Translations under genes and position numbers: made by a program
Part shown: positions 11,395 to 25,256 of the stretch, in pieces
How positions within the stretch are numbered: the first letter of the stretch is position 1
Layout: the number at the start of each line of letters is the position of its first letter
Assembly: GCA_013203905.1 (NCBI GenBank)
Contig: JABMPC010000048.1
Span: forward strand, 1-63,350
Origin: Chlorobium sp.
GTDB lineage: Bacteria; Bacteroidota; Chlorobiia; Chlorobiales; Chlorobiaceae
Direction of reading: 5' to 3'
Length of the DNA stretch: 63,350 nt
Notes under the pieces: generated by a model
The model's database searches: none
What the model was told of the DNA's origin: nothing
The model's input: the letters and a program-made list of their open reading frames with translations, nothing else

Positions 11395-12012
11395 ATGCAA
11401 ACCGACCATGAAGAGCAGCTCTGGGAATCACTGGAACGCATCTGCGGTATAGACGAAGCGGGCAGAGGCCCCCTTGCAGGACCGGTTGTTGCAGCCGCTG
11501 TGGTTTTCCCCCGCTGGTTCCGTCCCGGAAACGGGATTCTCGGCCACATGAACGACTCAAAAAAGCTGTCGCCCTCACGGCGCCGGCAAATGGCTCCCGC
11601 AATACAGGATGCCGCCCTTGCCTGGTCGGTGGCTGCTGTTGATGCTCAAACCATCGACCGTATCAACATTCTCTCTGCAACCATGCTTGCCATGAACCGG
11701 GCGGTTGCCGGGCTCGGTCTCACGCCCGACATTCTCCTTGTTGACGGAAACAGGTTCTCCCCCGACCCCCCGGCTGATTACAGAACCATTGTACGGGGAG
11801 ACGGGAAGATATATTCAATAGCTGCCGCCTCAGTGCTTGCCAAAACAGCGCGCGATGCAATCATGAACGACTATGACCGGGAGTATCCGGAGTATGGATT
11901 CGGCCGGCATGCAGGATATCCGACCGCCATGCATATCAACGCAATCCGTGAACACGGACGATGCCCCATTCATCGCATGAGTTTCCGTCCGAAAATGCTT
12001 AACGAAACATGA
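11395..12012 (+). CDS. rnhB: Ribonuclease HII
   Basis: A 205-aa type 2 RNase H that removes misincorporated ribonucleotides and RNA primers from RNA-DNA hybrids. The signature [19 protein letters not shown] holds the first catalytic Asp-Glu pair. [10 protein letters not shown] and [12 protein letters not shown] carry further conserved residues, and [14 protein letters not shown] is the C-terminal family motif. About 17 N-terminal residues precede the core. Its TGA overlaps the next ATG (ATGA), so it is coupled to yraN. Confidence 0.96.
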   Translation: MQTDHEEQLWESLERICGIDEAGRGPLAGPVVAAAVVFPRWFRPGNGILGHMNDSKKLSPSRRRQMAPAIQDAALAWSVAAVDAQTIDRINILSATMLAMNRAVAGLGLTPDILLVDGNRFSPDPPADYRTIVRGDGKIYSIAAASVLAKTARDAIMNDYDREYPEYGFGRHAGYPTAMHINAIREHGRCPIHRMSFRPKMLNET

Positions 12013-12404
12013 ACAGCAACCAGGCCTGGCTTCTCGGACGGGAGGGGGAGCGGATCGCAGCCGGGTTCCTTGAGAAAAAGGGTTATCGGATTGTAGAACG
12101 AAACTACCGCTTCCACCGCAACGAGATAGACATCATTGCCATGGACGGCGGAACAGTCTGTTTCATAGAGGTCAAAACCAGAACCTCAGCAGCAAAAGGA
12201 GAGCCCGCAGAGGCTGTAACTCCCGGCAAGCAGCGGGAGATTGCCAGAGCCGCGGAGGCCTGGCTCGCATTCAGCTCTGAAGGGGAGCCGGACTGCCGGT
12301 TCGATGTTGTTGGAATCATTGCTGAGCCTCTCGGCGGGGGGCGGTTTCAGCCGCATCGGATAGACCTTTTTACCGATGCATTCACAGACCCTGGAAGGGG
12401 GTGA
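12009..12404 (+). CDS. YraN family endonuclease-like protein (UPF0102)
   Basis: A 131-aa protein with the restriction-endonuclease-like fold of UPF0102. Conserved residues are [19 protein letters not shown], the [19 protein letters not shown] segment with the E-x-D metal ligands, and [10 protein letters not shown] (the E-x-K of the nuclease core). Its function is not established in general. The 4-bp overlap with rnhB, a pairing seen in many genomes, suggests a nucleic acid maintenance role, which is inference. Confidence 0.9.
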   Translation: MNSNQAWLLGREGERIAAGFLEKKGYRIVERNYRFHRNEIDIIAMDGGTVCFIEVKTRTSAAKGEPAEAVTPGKQREIARAAEAWLAFSSEGEPDCRFDVVGIIAEPLGGGRFQPHRIDLFTDAFTDPGRG

Positions 12405-12472
12405 AAATAACACAAACTTGCCTTATTTTTGTTATCTTTGCCATAGCATTCTCTAACCTCCAGTCACTGTAA

Positions 12473-15718
<3,246 letters not shown>

Positions 15719-15785
15719 GGTATGGTTCATTCATGGTGAGATGGCGCCCGCCCGTCATAGACAACGGAGGCGCCACCGGTAATTG

Positions 15786-16721
15786 CTACGCTTTCTGGCT
15801 GCCCCGGAGCTTCACCGGAGCTTTCGAGCGTTTGATCCACTCAAACGCAAGTGGTGCGGCAACGAACACAGAAGAGTATGTCCCAACAAGAATGCCGGCA
15901 AAGACAGCGAACGCGAATGCCCTGATAGCCGGGCCCGCGAAAATGAAAAGTACCAGAACAGTCAACAGGGTGGTACAGGAGGTGATCACTGTCCGGCTGA
16001 GCGTGCGGTTCATGCTCTCGTTGAAAATCTGCTCGTATTCGGCGGGCTTCCTGTTTCTGATGTTTTCGCGAATACGGTCGTACACAACAACAGTGTCAGT
16101 GATTGAGTAACCGGCGATTGTCAGAAATGCGGCAATGATGCTCTGGTCCATCTCAAGAGGCATAGCCTCAAAGACGCCGCCAAGAAGGCTGAACAGCCCG
16201 AGAACAATCAGCACATCATGAAAGATGGCAACAACCCCCGCTGCGGCAAACTTCAGCTCGAACCGGATGCCAACATAGATGAGAATGGCAAGAAGGGCTG
16301 CGCCCAGAGCCTTGAATGCCGACCATTTGAGGTCAGAGGCAATGCTTGGTCCCACAGCGTCAATACGAACAATCTCAAAGGGGTTGCCTTTGAGCTGCGA
16401 GTTGAGAGCCCCGGAAATCAGCGATTTCAGCTCATTGGTATCGCCGTTGAAAACGGTGCTCAGAAGAAACGACCGGTCCATCCCGTATTGCTTGATGGTT
16501 CCCGACACCCCGGCATCACGCATCACCGTACGAAGCTCACCAACAGGGAGATCCTGCTCAAAACGGAGCACAACCTCCGAGCCCCCTCTGAAATCGATTC
16601 CGTAGTTGAGTCCCCGAACAGCGAGGGAAACGAGGCCTGTCAGGAGAAGCGCAAAGGAAATGGCGTAGGCTATTTTGCGACGCCCGAGAAAATCAATACT
16701 GGTATTGCTGAAAATCCTCAT
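15786..16721 (-). CDS. secF: Protein translocase subunit SecF
   Basis: A 311-aa RND-type membrane subunit that works with SecD to drive late steps of Sec export using the proton gradient. There is one N-terminal TM, then the periplasmic domain starting GIDFRGGSEVVLRF, then five C-terminal TMs with the family signature TIAGYSITDTVVVYDRIREN. The gene starts 24 nt after the secD stop. SecD and SecF are separate chains here, unlike the fused SecDF of many Bacteroidetes. Confidence 0.96.
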   Translation of the reverse strand: MRIFSNTSIDFLGRRKIAYAISFALLLTGLVSLAVRGLNYGIDFRGGSEVVLRFEQDLPVGELRTVMRDAGVSGTIKQYGMDRSFLLSTVFNGDTNELKSLISGALNSQLKGNPFEIVRIDAVGPSIASDLKWSAFKALGAALLAILIYVGIRFELKFAAAGVVAIFHDVLIVLGLFSLLGGVFEAMPLEMDQSIIAAFLTIAGYSITDTVVVYDRIRENIRNRKPAEYEQIFNESMNRTLSRTVITSCTTLLTVLVLFIFAGPAIRAFAFAVFAGILVGTYSSVFVAAPLAFEWIKRSKAPVKLRGSQKA

Positions 16722-16745
16722 TGGTTGAAGCTTGTGATTAGACGG

Positions 16746-18536
16746 TTAACCGAAACTCTTCGATGACATCAGGTTTTTCGAAACAAGCAGCCTGAAAATC
16801 TCACGGGTAACAACAATTGCTGTAAACAGGCTCGCTGCCGTTCCAATCATCAGCGTAACAGCAAATCCCTGAATCGGACCGATGCCGTAGGTGTAGAGAA
16901 GAAAGGCTGCCGCAAGTGTGGTAACATGAGAGTCAAGAATAGACGAAAACGCGCGGTCATAACCCTCACTGAGAGCTGAAGTGATGCTGCGGCCCTCAGC
17001 CAGCTCCTCACGGATCCGCTCGTAAATAAGAACATTGGCGTCAACCGCCATACCCATTGTCAGCACAATACCGGCAATACCCGGAAGAGAGAGCGATGCG
17101 TTGAATCCGGCAAGAACAGACAGCACGATGAGCACATTGAGCACAAGAGCCACATCGGCCGCAAGACCTCCCTGACGGTAGTAGAAAATCATAAAAACGA
17201 CCACAGCTGAAAATCCCCAGAGAAGAGACTGCAATCCAGCACGGATGTAATCGGCTCCAAGAGACGGTCCAACAGTACGCTCTTCAACAATCCGTACCGG
17301 AGCCGGAAGGGCGCCGGCTTTCAGAACAATCTCAAGATCCTTTGCCTCTTCAAGGCTCTGAATGCCATTGATGACTGAGTTGCCGTTGGGTATTTTAGAC
17401 TGCACGACAGGGGCGCTGTATACGGCTCCATCAAGCACTATAGCAATCCTTTTGCCGATATTGGCTCCGGTGATGCGAGCCCACTTAGAAGTCCCTTCTG
17501 AATTCATTGACATAAGAACCTCCGGCTGCACTCCCTGAGATCCGAATGTCGCCTTTGCCTCGGTAATCACGCCGCCGGTCATTTCCGCCGTTTTGCGCAC
17601 CAGATATATCGCGTAAAGCCTACCCCCGTCGTCAGCCTCATCGGCCCGCGCAGCAAGCAGAAGCTCGCTGTCAGGGGGAAGCTGCGAAACGGCTTCAGGG
17701 CGACTGAGCATACCGGCCACCAGTTCGCGGTTTTCTGCGCGCACCACCGCATTGTCACTGCCGTAGACCTGCACAAAACGGTAGAGCCCATCGTTCGAGG
17801 AGCCATTGGGGGCTCCGGAAGAGGATGGGGCCGGGAGGGCGGCGTTGATGGCGTCAAGAGTTCTCTGAAGTGCCCCCTTTTCGCGAAGAAGCCTGAACTC
17901 AAGCTTGGCGGTTCCTTTCAGCAGGTTACGCATCCGGTTTTCATCGGAAATGCCGGGAAGCTCAATAATGATTTTCCGGTTTCCCTGAGTCGTTATCATC
18001 GGTTCAGCAACACCGTACTGGTCAATCCGGTTCCGGATGATTTCACGCGCCCTGACAAGAGCGTCGGTAGCCTCTTTCCTCAACTTCCCCTGTATCTCCG
18101 CGTCACTATTGCGAATATCATAAAAATACCGGCTGAGCCGGATGTTCTGCTTCCTGAAGGCTGCCGACACAAGGTCTATCACATCGGCATCAGTTGTCGC
18201 AGCCTGGAGCCCGACCTCCTCCATGATTGCATCAAACTTCGCATCGCGATTCCACGCTTTCTGCACGAAAAGGTCGATCTGATCCACCTCCATAACCAGA
18301 TGCATTCCCCCTTTCAGGTCGAGCCCCAGCTTCAGCCCTTTCTGTCGGGCATCTTCAATTTCATCACGGTGGCTCAGCACAAAATTCAGGCTGTCCTGAG
18401 GAGAGCGGAACGCTTCAAGCTGTTTTCCCAAGGAGTACTCCTTCCATGTCGGCACAAGAGACCAGAGAGCAAGAAGGGTAACGCCGACAATAAGAAGAAG
18501 GTTGTATCGTTTGTTTTTCATTGATGGCATAATCAT
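16746..18536 (-). CDS. secD: Protein translocase subunit SecD
   Basis: A 596-aa partner of SecF. The N-terminal TM is [18 protein letters not shown], followed by [16 protein letters not shown] at the start of the large periplasmic domain (P1 head and base). Five C-terminal TMs carry [20 protein letters not shown]. The start could be the ATG at 18536 or the in-frame ATG at 18521 (MKNKRYNLL); no clear ribosome binding site decides it. It heads secD-secF-surA on the minus strand. Confidence 0.96.
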   Translation of the reverse strand: MIMPSMKNKRYNLLLIVGVTLLALWSLVPTWKEYSLGKQLEAFRSPQDSLNFVLSHRDEIEDARQKGLKLGLDLKGGMHLVMEVDQIDLFVQKAWNRDAKFDAIMEEVGLQAATTDADVIDLVSAAFRKQNIRLSRYFYDIRNSDAEIQGKLRKEATDALVRAREIIRNRIDQYGVAEPMITTQGNRKIIIELPGISDENRMRNLLKGTAKLEFRLLREKGALQRTLDAINAALPAPSSSGAPNGSSNDGLYRFVQVYGSDNAVVRAENRELVAGMLSRPEAVSQLPPDSELLLAARADEADDGGRLYAIYLVRKTAEMTGGVITEAKATFGSQGVQPEVLMSMNSEGTSKWARITGANIGKRIAIVLDGAVYSAPVVQSKIPNGNSVINGIQSLEEAKDLEIVLKAGALPAPVRIVEERTVGPSLGADYIRAGLQSLLWGFSAVVVFMIFYYRQGGLAADVALVLNVLIVLSVLAGFNASLSLPGIAGIVLTMGMAVDANVLIYERIREELAEGRSITSALSEGYDRAFSSILDSHVTTLAAAFLLYTYGIGPIQGFAVTLMIGTAASLFTAIVVTREIFRLLVSKNLMSSKSFG

Positions 18537-18629
18537 TTACACTCAAAAAAACCGGTTGTGCCAATATATGAAACGGCTCAGTGAATATCTAACAATGCAG
18601 GGCCCGTTCATTGGTGCCGGAGAGAACGG

Positions 18630-18656
18630 AAAAGCCCGGTGCTGCAACCGGGCTTT
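18630..18656 (-). terminator. Rho-independent terminator after fccAB
   Basis: Inverted repeat AAAGCCCGGT / ACCGGGCTTT with a 6-nt loop. Read on the minus strand it ends in CTTTTCC. It lies 30 nt past the fccB stop and isolates fccAB from secD. Confidence 0.7.
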
Positions 18657-18685
18657 CTAACCGTTTCATCTGACCCGCCGGAGTG

Positions 18686-19981
18686 CTATCCCCAGATATC
18701 CTGGGCGATATTGTTGTACCAGCCGCGGGCAAATGTTGCCTCTTCGCTGAGCTGATCGTCATCAGCGTCCATCGGGGTCAAGCCGCCTGCCCCTTTAATG
18801 GAGACAATGCCGTCCGTAGTCAGTTTGTAGACTCCGGCAACCGACACTCCGTATCCGGGACCGATGAGGCTATAACAGGTATTGACGAGTGAAGGCGCCA
18901 CAGGAACATCACCATGGAAGAGCCTTACAATTGCAGCAGCAGTCACCTTTCCCTGGCTGCTGGCAGCAAAGCCTGACTTCGGCATTGCCCCTGCCATGCA
19001 TGCATCGCCGATAACATGAATACCCGGATGAATGAGCGACTCGAAAGAGATAGGGTTGACGGGGCACCATCCCGACGAATCTACGAGTCCGGCTTCAAAC
19101 GCAATCTTACCTGCTCTCTGAGGAGGAATCACATTAATGACATCGCCCTTTTCAGGGCCGAACTCCGTTATCACGCTCATGGCTGAAGAATCGACACTGA
19201 GCACCCGCCCCCCCGTCGATGCACTGCGCCACTCAATCATTCCCGGGTAGAGCCTCTCCCAGCCTTTGGTGAATAGACCCTGTTTTGAGAACTTTTCCTT
19301 TGCGTCCAGAATGAGAATTTTCGACTTTGGCTTTTTCTCTTTCAGGTAGTTTGCTATCAGACTTGCCCTCTCATACGGCCCCGGCGGGCAGCGAAACGGG
19401 TTGGAGGGAGGGCAGATGATGACTTTCCCGCCATCCTTCATGCCGTGCAGCTGCTTCTGCAGGAGCACTGTCTGAGGACCTGCCTCATAGGCATGAGGCA
19501 TTTTCGATTCAGCAACCTTTTTGCTGTACCCCTCAATAGCCTCAAAATCGAAATCAATGCCAGGGGAAACAATGAGACGGTCATAGCCGACAACCTTACC
19601 GCTTTTCAGCTTAACAGTACTCTTGAGGCCATCGACAGAAACAACGGTATCTGCCAGCACAACAACCTTGTACCTGTTTTTCAGAACCGCATAGTTCTGT
19701 GCTATCTCCTGCATGGTTTTCAGTCCACCAAGCACCCAGTTGCTGAATGGGCAGGTATAGAACACCGCCTTAGGCTCAATGAGTGTAACAGAAAGAGAAG
19801 GATCAAGTTTTTTCAGGTACTTAGCGGCCGAAGCGCCACCAAATCCTCCACCCACAACAACCACTCGTCTTGAGTTTGCTGCTCCAGCTCTTCGGGAAAA
19901 CGCCCCAACCCCCAGAGCAGAACCTGCCGCACCAGTGAAGAGGAGTTTACTGAAATCACGACGCGAAATATTCTGACCCAT
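18686..19981 (-). CDS. fccB: Flavocytochrome c sulfide dehydrogenase, flavoprotein subunit
   Basis: Periplasmic FAD subunit of sulfide dehydrogenase (431 aa), which oxidises sulfide and passes electrons to the FccA haem. A Tat signal is clear ([11 protein letters not shown], then a hydrophobic stretch to RAGAA). The Rossmann motif [16 protein letters not shown] follows. C77 in [12 protein letters not shown] corresponds to the cysteine that binds FAD covalently in this family. [13 protein letters not shown] and [17 protein letters not shown] hold the redox-active cysteine region. GGGAGGA precedes the ATG at 19981. It lies 14 nt after fccA. Confidence 0.93.
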   Translation of the reverse strand: MGQNISRRDFSKLLFTGAAGSALGVGAFSRRAGAANSRRVVVVGGGFGGASAAKYLKKLDPSLSVTLIEPKAVFYTCPFSNWVLGGLKTMQEIAQNYAVLKNRYKVVVLADTVVSVDGLKSTVKLKSGKVVGYDRLIVSPGIDFDFEAIEGYSKKVAESKMPHAYEAGPQTVLLQKQLHGMKDGGKVIICPPSNPFRCPPGPYERASLIANYLKEKKPKSKILILDAKEKFSKQGLFTKGWERLYPGMIEWRSASTGGRVLSVDSSAMSVITEFGPEKGDVINVIPPQRAGKIAFEAGLVDSSGWCPVNPISFESLIHPGIHVIGDACMAGAMPKSGFAASSQGKVTAAAIVRLFHGDVPVAPSLVNTCYSLIGPGYGVSVAGVYKLTTDGIVSIKGAGGLTPMDADDDQLSEEATFARGWYNNIAQDIWG

Positions 19982-19995
19982 AATCGTCCTCCCGG

Positions 19996-20337
19996 TTAGT
20001 TGTTGTTCTGCCACACTGTTCCGTAATACTCGGCAATCAGCCGGATCTCTTCGTCGGTGTATCCCTTGGCATGGCGCATCATGACGGTTGAATACCGTTT
20101 TCCGGACTTGAAATCCTTCAGCGCCATTTCAAGGTATTCGGGTGACTTTCCATAAAAGGATGGAATGATGCTCACGCTTTTTCCATCTGTACCGTGACAC
20201 GATGCACACGAAAAGGCAAGAATCTGCCCTCGCGGGTTAACGGCGGCCGTTTCATCAGCCATTAACTCTGACCCCCCATGCACTGATGCGGCAAAAACCA
20301 TCACTGCCGCCAGGAGCAATTTCATTTTTTCTCCCAT
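19996..20337 (-). CDS. fccA: Flavocytochrome c sulfide dehydrogenase, monohaem cytochrome subunit
   Basis: A small class I cytochrome c, 113 aa from the ATG at 20337. The signal peptide is [18 protein letters not shown], the haem-binding CASCH is at 44-48, and a Met in [11 protein letters not shown] is the likely axial ligand. It accepts electrons from FccB. GGAGGA 7 nt before the 20337 ATG selects this start over an ATG five codons upstream. Only one haem motif is present, as is usual for green sulfur bacteria (two haems in some purple bacteria). First gene of fccA-fccB. Confidence 0.9.
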   Translation of the reverse strand: MGEKMKLLLAAVMVFAASVHGGSELMADETAAVNPRGQILAFSCASCHGTDGKSVSIIPSFYGKSPEYLEMALKDFKSGKRYSTVMMRHAKGYTDEEIRLIAEYYGTVWQNNN

Positions 20338-20358
20338 AGCATATTCCTCCATACTTGA

Positions 20359-20387
20359 ATGTTAGTGTAACAGAAAACAGACATCAA
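20359..20387 (-). promoter_or_regulatory. Promoter of fccAB
   Basis: On the minus strand TTGATG (20387-20382), a 17-nt spacer and TAACAT (20364-20359) precede fccA. The predicted start near 20352 leaves a short leader containing the GGAGGA ribosome binding site at 20350-20345. Confidence 0.5.
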
Positions 20388-20722
20388 CGATTGTTAACTA
20401 TATACCAAAAAAAAACAACCCCCCTCTCAGATACGCTCCTTATGCAATGCCGTAACCGCCATATTACACGGCACCCTACAGCGTCACCCTCACTGAAGCA
20501 GATACACCGCAACAGAGAGAGGCGTCCGAGCCCAATCATTCAACTATATGTAAATATAATAAAAATCCCCTCCTTCTGCAACGCTGTCGAGCCCCCAGGT
20601 TACTACGCCACCTTTACTTCACTTATTTCTGGCCTTGCAGAACGGAAGAGAGGGAGGGAATCCTGCCAATATTCGTATCTTTCTTGAGAAATGCGCCCCG
20701 GATCGGGCAGGAAGAAAACTGA

Positions 20723-20738
20723 TGTTTCATGTGAAACA
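20723..20738. promoter_or_regulatory. parS-like ParB-binding site (one mismatch)
   Basis: TGTTTCATGTGAAACA differs from the canonical bacterial parS TGTTTCACGTGAAACA only at one central base. It lies 15 bp upstream of the mnmG start and about 10.4 kb from oriC. A perfect copy lies just after mnmG. Confidence 0.75.
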
Positions 20739-20753
20739 ACCCTCTAACGCGTT

Positions 20754-22619
20754 ATGTACGATATTGTTGTTGTCGGGGCAGGACATGCCGGATGCGAGGC
20801 CGCACTTGCCGCAGCACGGTCTGGCAGCAGTTGTCTGCTGATCTCGTCGGACCTGACGGCGGTTGCGCGAATGTCGTGCAATCCGGCTATTGGCGGCGTT
20901 GCCAAGGGTCAGATAACCAGAGAAATAGATGCCCTTGGTGGAGAGATGGCAAAAGCCATTGATGCGACAGGAATCCAATTCAGGATGCTCAACCTGAGCA
21001 AAGGGCCCGCAATGCATTCACCACGAGCCCAGGCGGACAGAGCGGCCTATACAGAGTACATGAAACGGGTGCTTGAGTCTGAGACCAATCTGGACCTTCT
21101 TCAAGACACGGTCACAGGAATTGAAGTGAGAGGGGGACGACTTTTCGGGGTACAGCTTCAGTCAGGAAGGATACTGCGTTCCGGAGCAGCAATCTTAACC
21201 TGCGGAACATTCCTTAACGGACTGATTCATATTGGAATGAACCATTTCCCGGGAGGAAGAACAATTGCCGAGCCGCCGGTAAACGGACTAACAGAGAGCC
21301 TTGTTGCTGCCGGATTCACAACAGCTCGACTGAAGACGGGAACACCTCCACGCGTTGACAGACGAAGCATTGACTACAGCATTGTCAACGAGCAGAAAGG
21401 TGACAGTAATCCCCCACCATTCTCATTCAGCACAGAAAGTCTTTCCGGCAGGGACCAGATCAGCTGCTTCCTGACTAAAACAACCCGCAAAACCCATGAC
21501 ATTCTGAGAACAGGCTTCGGCCGATCCCCTCTTTTCACGGGAAAGGTGCAGGGAGTCGGCCCGAGATACTGCCCCTCGATTGAAGATAAGATTCATCGTT
21601 TCACAGAACGCGATGGCCATCATATTTTTCTTGAGCCTGAAGGATTTCATACAAATGAAATGTATGTCAATGGGTTTTCAACCTCTCTCCCTGAAGACAT
21701 CCAGATAGCCGGCCTTCAATCAATTCCCGGCATGGAAGAAGTCAAGATGATCCGCCCCGGGTATGCTATTGAATATGACTACTTTCATCCGAGCCAGATA
21801 CGCAGATCGCTTGAAACAAAGGCCGTTGAAAATCTTTACTTCGCCGGGCAGATAAACGGGACATCCGGGTACGAAGAGGCCGCAGCCCAAGGCCTTATGG
21901 CTGGAGTCAATGCCTCTCGAAAACTAAAAAAACTCCCCCCAATACATCTGCAGCGTTCTGATGCCTATATTGGCGTTCTCATTGACGACCTGGTCACAAA
22001 GGAAACGAATGAACCCTACAGGATGTTCACATCATCTGCCGAACACCGGCTCATTCTTCGCCATGATAATGCCGACCTCAGGCTCCGTCAATTTGGCCAT
22101 CACGCAGGCCTTGTTGACAAGGAGACATACGGGAAAACACTCGACAAAGAGGACGAAATTGTACGACTGACGGCCCTTACCAGAAAAAGGACAATCCCTG
22201 CAGCCATCATGAACAGCCTTTTGCCATCGCAATTGCACCTGGACCCAAAGGCGGGACAAAAAGCGGCGTCAGCCCTCAAGCGCCCAGGCATTACCTTGAG
22301 CAAGCTATTTGCCGCACTTCCTGACTTTGAGGCAGAAGCCCTGCAGATTTCTGCAGATCCGCTCGTTCACGAGCAGGTAGAGATTACTCTCGTGTATGAA
22401 GGCTATCTGAAAAGAGAGCTGCTACAAACAGCAAAAGTAGCAAGACTCGAATCGCTGATGATTCCTGAAGCCTTTAACTATCACGAAGTGACGGGCCTAT
22501 CAAGCGAAGGGCGCGAAAAACTCCTTCACTTTCGCCCCGAAACTCTTGGTCAGGGCTCCAGGATTCTTGGCGTGTCGCCCTCCGATATCTCGGTCCTTAT
22601 GGTTCATCTTGGCCGGTAG
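20754..22619 (+). CDS. mnmG: tRNA uridine-5-carboxymethylaminomethyl modification enzyme, FAD subunit
   Basis: A 621-aa MnmG (GidA). With MnmE it modifies wobble U34 of several tRNAs. The FAD motif [22 protein letters not shown] starts at residue 2. [35 protein letters not shown] and the C-terminal FAD strip [21 protein letters not shown] are diagnostic. Many bacteria have mnmG next to rsmG-parA-parB near the origin. Here only the parS sites remain, one on each side; rsmG and parAB are not in the window. Confidence 0.97.
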   Translation: MYDIVVVGAGHAGCEAALAAARSGSSCLLISSDLTAVARMSCNPAIGGVAKGQITREIDALGGEMAKAIDATGIQFRMLNLSKGPAMHSPRAQADRAAYTEYMKRVLESETNLDLLQDTVTGIEVRGGRLFGVQLQSGRILRSGAAILTCGTFLNGLIHIGMNHFPGGRTIAEPPVNGLTESLVAAGFTTARLKTGTPPRVDRRSIDYSIVNEQKGDSNPPPFSFSTESLSGRDQISCFLTKTTRKTHDILRTGFGRSPLFTGKVQGVGPRYCPSIEDKIHRFTERDGHHIFLEPEGFHTNEMYVNGFSTSLPEDIQIAGLQSIPGMEEVKMIRPGYAIEYDYFHPSQIRRSLETKAVENLYFAGQINGTSGYEEAAAQGLMAGVNASRKLKKLPPIHLQRSDAYIGVLIDDLVTKETNEPYRMFTSSAEHRLILRHDNADLRLRQFGHHAGLVDKETYGKTLDKEDEIVRLTALTRKRTIPAAIMNSLLPSQLHLDPKAGQKAASALKRPGITLSKLFAALPDFEAEALQISADPLVHEQVEITLVYEGYLKRELLQTAKVARLESLMIPEAFNYHEVTGLSSEGREKLLHFRPETLGQGSRILGVSPSDISVLMVHLGR

Positions 22620-22660
22620 ACTCCACACCAATGTTTCACGTGAAACATTGATGTGGAGTC
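22619..22660. promoter_or_regulatory. Perfect parS site (22632-22647) inside a 42-bp palindrome
   Basis: TGTTTCACGTGAAACA at 22632-22647 is an exact canonical parS. The symmetry extends outward to 22619-22660 (arms GACTCCACA...TGTGGAGTC) with a single mismatched pair. The palindrome starts on the last base of the mnmG stop codon. Without a T run it is unlikely to be just a terminator, though the RNA would fold into a long stem. Confidence 0.88.
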
Positions 22661-22768
22661 TCAATGGAATCACTACAGAGCGCAGAGCAGAAAACAATGC
22701 AACGCTTAGCGTTAAATGCAAAAGCGCAGAGCAAAAAAAGCCGCTACAAGCGGGCGAAAAGAGGAGCT

Positions 22769-25171
22769 ATGGAATCTATCGTCAACGACATACTCGACAA
22801 TGCACTGCTCTATGGGAAAGACAAGGAGGAGAGGATTGTTGGGGCGTATCAGCACTCAGAGAGTTCCGTCAGAATATTCAACAGAGAGAGAAACGGGAAA
22901 GTGACATTTCACGACGAACCGTACTACCCTTATTTTTTTCTCTCTGAGAGCTCGCTGCTCAGCGACTTCCGGATACCAGAGTGGGGGAAATACTGGCCTG
23001 TACAGTTGAGCGGAGATAACTTTTACCGAAGCCTTGCCATATTCCAGCGATGGAGGGATTACCGAGAGGCGCTTGACCATATTGCGCGGAACAGCCGAAC
23101 AGGCATGGGAGATGATACAGAAGAGCTGAAAAACCAGGGCTTTGTACCCAACACCTACAATAAAGGAGACGCTGTAACGCAGTATATGATGCAAAGCGGC
23201 AAAACCTTTTTCAAGGGAATGATCTTTGATGACCTCTACCGCTTACAGCTTGATATTGAAACGCTCTATGATCCAAAACGCAAACCACGAGCCGGAATTG
23301 GCATAGGCGAAGATGAAATAATCATTGTATCTCTTTCAGATAGCAGGGGATGGGAAAGAGTGATTCATGGAAAAGATCAGGGAGAAAAGGCCTTACTGGA
23401 GCAATTGGTTGATATTATCAGTGAGCGTAATCCTGATGTAATTGAGGGGCATAATATTTTTGGATTTGATCTTCCCTACCTCCAGGCACGATGCTTGCGT
23501 CACAAGGTACCATTTACCATAGGACGGGATGGATTGGTGCCGAAAAGCTACCCGGCCAGTATCCGGTTTGCTGAGCGGAGCATTGACTACTTCTTTTTTG
23601 ACATCCCGGGAAGAAGCGTCATTGATACCCTTTTTCTCGTACAGAGCTATGACATATCAAAACGCACTATGCAGAGTTACGGTCTGAAAGCTGTAGCGCG
23701 CCATTTCGGCTTTGCTTCTGCAGACCGGACCTATGTAGACTACAGCGAAATTGCTGATTTGTGGAGAGGAGACACCGACAAGCTCCTGCGTTATGCTCTT
23801 GATGATGTGCGTGAGACCTGCCAGCTTTCTTCACTGCTTTCTGGCAGCAGCTTCTATTTGGCTCAGATGCTCCCGTTCACCTACGCCCAGACGGCAAGAA
23901 TGGGGCAGGCTGCAAAAATTGAGGCACTCCTGACAAGGGAGTATCTGCGGGCAAAACACTCTCTGCCAAAACCCTCAGCAGGCCGGCAGCAGTACGGAGG
24001 CTATACTGCGGTCTTTCTGAAAGGGGTTCTCGGGCCTATCGTCTATGCCGATGTCGAATCGCTCTATCCCTCAATCATGCTCTCCAGCAACATCTGCCCG
24101 CGAACCGATGAGCTGAAAGCATTTCCGGGCATTCTGACGGATTTGAAAGCACTACGACTGAAAACAAAGGGAATGGCAGCAGATGAAAAAGCAGCAGGGA
24201 ATGGGGCGCTGGCGGCAAATTATGATGCAATGCAGAGCTCATTCAAAATTCTTATCAATGCAATGTACGGATATCTCGGCTTCGCTGGCGGAATATTCAA
24301 CGATTTTGGGGAGGCCGACAGGGTAACCTCAACCGGGCAATCGATAGCCCGACAGATGATTCGTGAATTTGAGGCGGAAGGGTGCAGGATAATCGAGGTT
24401 GACACTGATGGAATTCTCTTCATTCCCCCGGAGGGAGTTCACACAGAAGATCAGGAACGGGATCTGGTAAAAAAGGTCTCCGCTCTCATGCCTGAAGGAA
24501 TCAAGATAGGTTTTGATGGTCGGTTCAGGAAAATGATCTCGTATATGAAGAAGAATTACGCCCTTCTGGATTACTCAATGAGCATGACACTCAAAGGCTC
24601 CTCGCTGACAAGCCGAAGCGGAGAGAAATTCGGGAGGGATCTTGTGGAGCGCGGATTTGAAAAATTGCTAGCCGAAGATATTGACGGGCTTCACAACCTT
24701 TACACCCACTACAGGAATAGAATTCTCAACCACGAGCTTGACATAACGGAGTTTTCGAGAACAGAAAGCATGAAAAGCTCGCTGGAACAGTATCTCGGCG
24801 ATGTCAAGGCAGGCAAACGGCAGCGTGCCATCACCTATGAAATAGCCCGCCGAAAAGGAATTGAAATCACCAAAGGGGACCGCATTACCTACTATATTTC
24901 AGGAAGCGGGAACGCAAGCGCAGCCTTCGACCGTGGAAAGGCAGCTGATGAATGGCGGGCAGAGGCTCCCGATGAAAACACGGCATTCTACCTAAAACGG
25001 CTTGATGAGCTTTGCCAGAAATTTCTGCCTTTTTTCAAACCGCAGGACTTCAGCATGATATTTTCGGATGATACCCTGTTCCCATTCTCTGCTGAAGGCA
25101 TAACACTGCAGGAGATAACCGTGGATCAGGAGAGCGAGGGAAAAGAAAATGCACTGGACGGGGAACAATAA
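22769..25171 (+). CDS. Family B DNA polymerase (archaeal-like, with 3'-5' exonuclease)
   Basis: An 800-aa DNA polymerase of family B. Exonuclease acidic residues are D162/E164 (LQLDIETLY), D234 ([10 protein letters not shown]) and D345 (RYALDDVRE). YGGY lies at 409-412, where the family has its YxGG motif. Motif A is D428 in [12 protein letters not shown], motif B is K493-G501 (KILINAMYG), and motif C is D545/D547 in EVDTDGILF. The usual Ser after DTD is Gly, but both metal-binding Asp are kept. The frame is open from an ATG at 22664, right after the parS palindrome, but that extension is repetitive and lysine-rich. I chose 22769, with GAGGAG just upstream. The role (replication restart, repair) is unknown. 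Confidence 0.88.
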   Translation: MESIVNDILDNALLYGKDKEERIVGAYQHSESSVRIFNRERNGKVTFHDEPYYPYFFLSESSLLSDFRIPEWGKYWPVQLSGDNFYRSLAIFQRWRDYREALDHIARNSRTGMGDDTEELKNQGFVPNTYNKGDAVTQYMMQSGKTFFKGMIFDDLYRLQLDIETLYDPKRKPRAGIGIGEDEIIIVSLSDSRGWERVIHGKDQGEKALLEQLVDIISERNPDVIEGHNIFGFDLPYLQARCLRHKVPFTIGRDGLVPKSYPASIRFAERSIDYFFFDIPGRSVIDTLFLVQSYDISKRTMQSYGLKAVARHFGFASADRTYVDYSEIADLWRGDTDKLLRYALDDVRETCQLSSLLSGSSFYLAQMLPFTYAQTARMGQAAKIEALLTREYLRAKHSLPKPSAGRQQYGGYTAVFLKGVLGPIVYADVESLYPSIMLSSNICPRTDELKAFPGILTDLKALRLKTKGMAADEKAAGNGALAANYDAMQSSFKILINAMYGYLGFAGGIFNDFGEADRVTSTGQSIARQMIREFEAEGCRIIEVDTDGILFIPPEGVHTEDQERDLVKKVSALMPEGIKIGFDGRFRKMISYMKKNYALLDYSMSMTLKGSSLTSRSGEKFGRDLVERGFEKLLAEDIDGLHNLYTHYRNRILNHELDITEFSRTESMKSSLEQYLGDVKAGKRQRAITYEIARRKGIEITKGDRITYYISGSGNASAAFDRGKAADEWRAEAPDENTAFYLKRLDELCQKFLPFFKPQDFSMIFSDDTLFPFSAEGITLQEITVDQESEGKENALDGEQ

Positions 25172-25256
25172 AGCTCCCGGGCCTGTATTATTTTTCTTAT
25201 GTTTAATGATTAATGATACCGCCCATACCCACAATAATACACAGACACCTGAAGTA

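Larger units (their letters stand above)
20353..20753. other. Divergent intergenic region between fccA and mnmG
   Basis: About 400 bp without a gene. It holds the fccA promoter at its left end and a parS-like site at its right end. TATCTTTC at 20676-20683 could be a -10/-7 box for mnmG. The middle (20400-20640) has no ORF with coding character, no tRNA and no strong hairpin that I can see. Confidence 0.6.

Noticed and set aside
22664-22768. 35-residue N-terminal extension of the family B polymerase
   Set aside because: The DNA is locally repetitive (two copies of GCGCAGAGCA, and AACGCTTAGCGTT at 22701-22713), the peptide is low-complexity, and the later ATG has GAGGAG upstream. Not excluded, only less likely.
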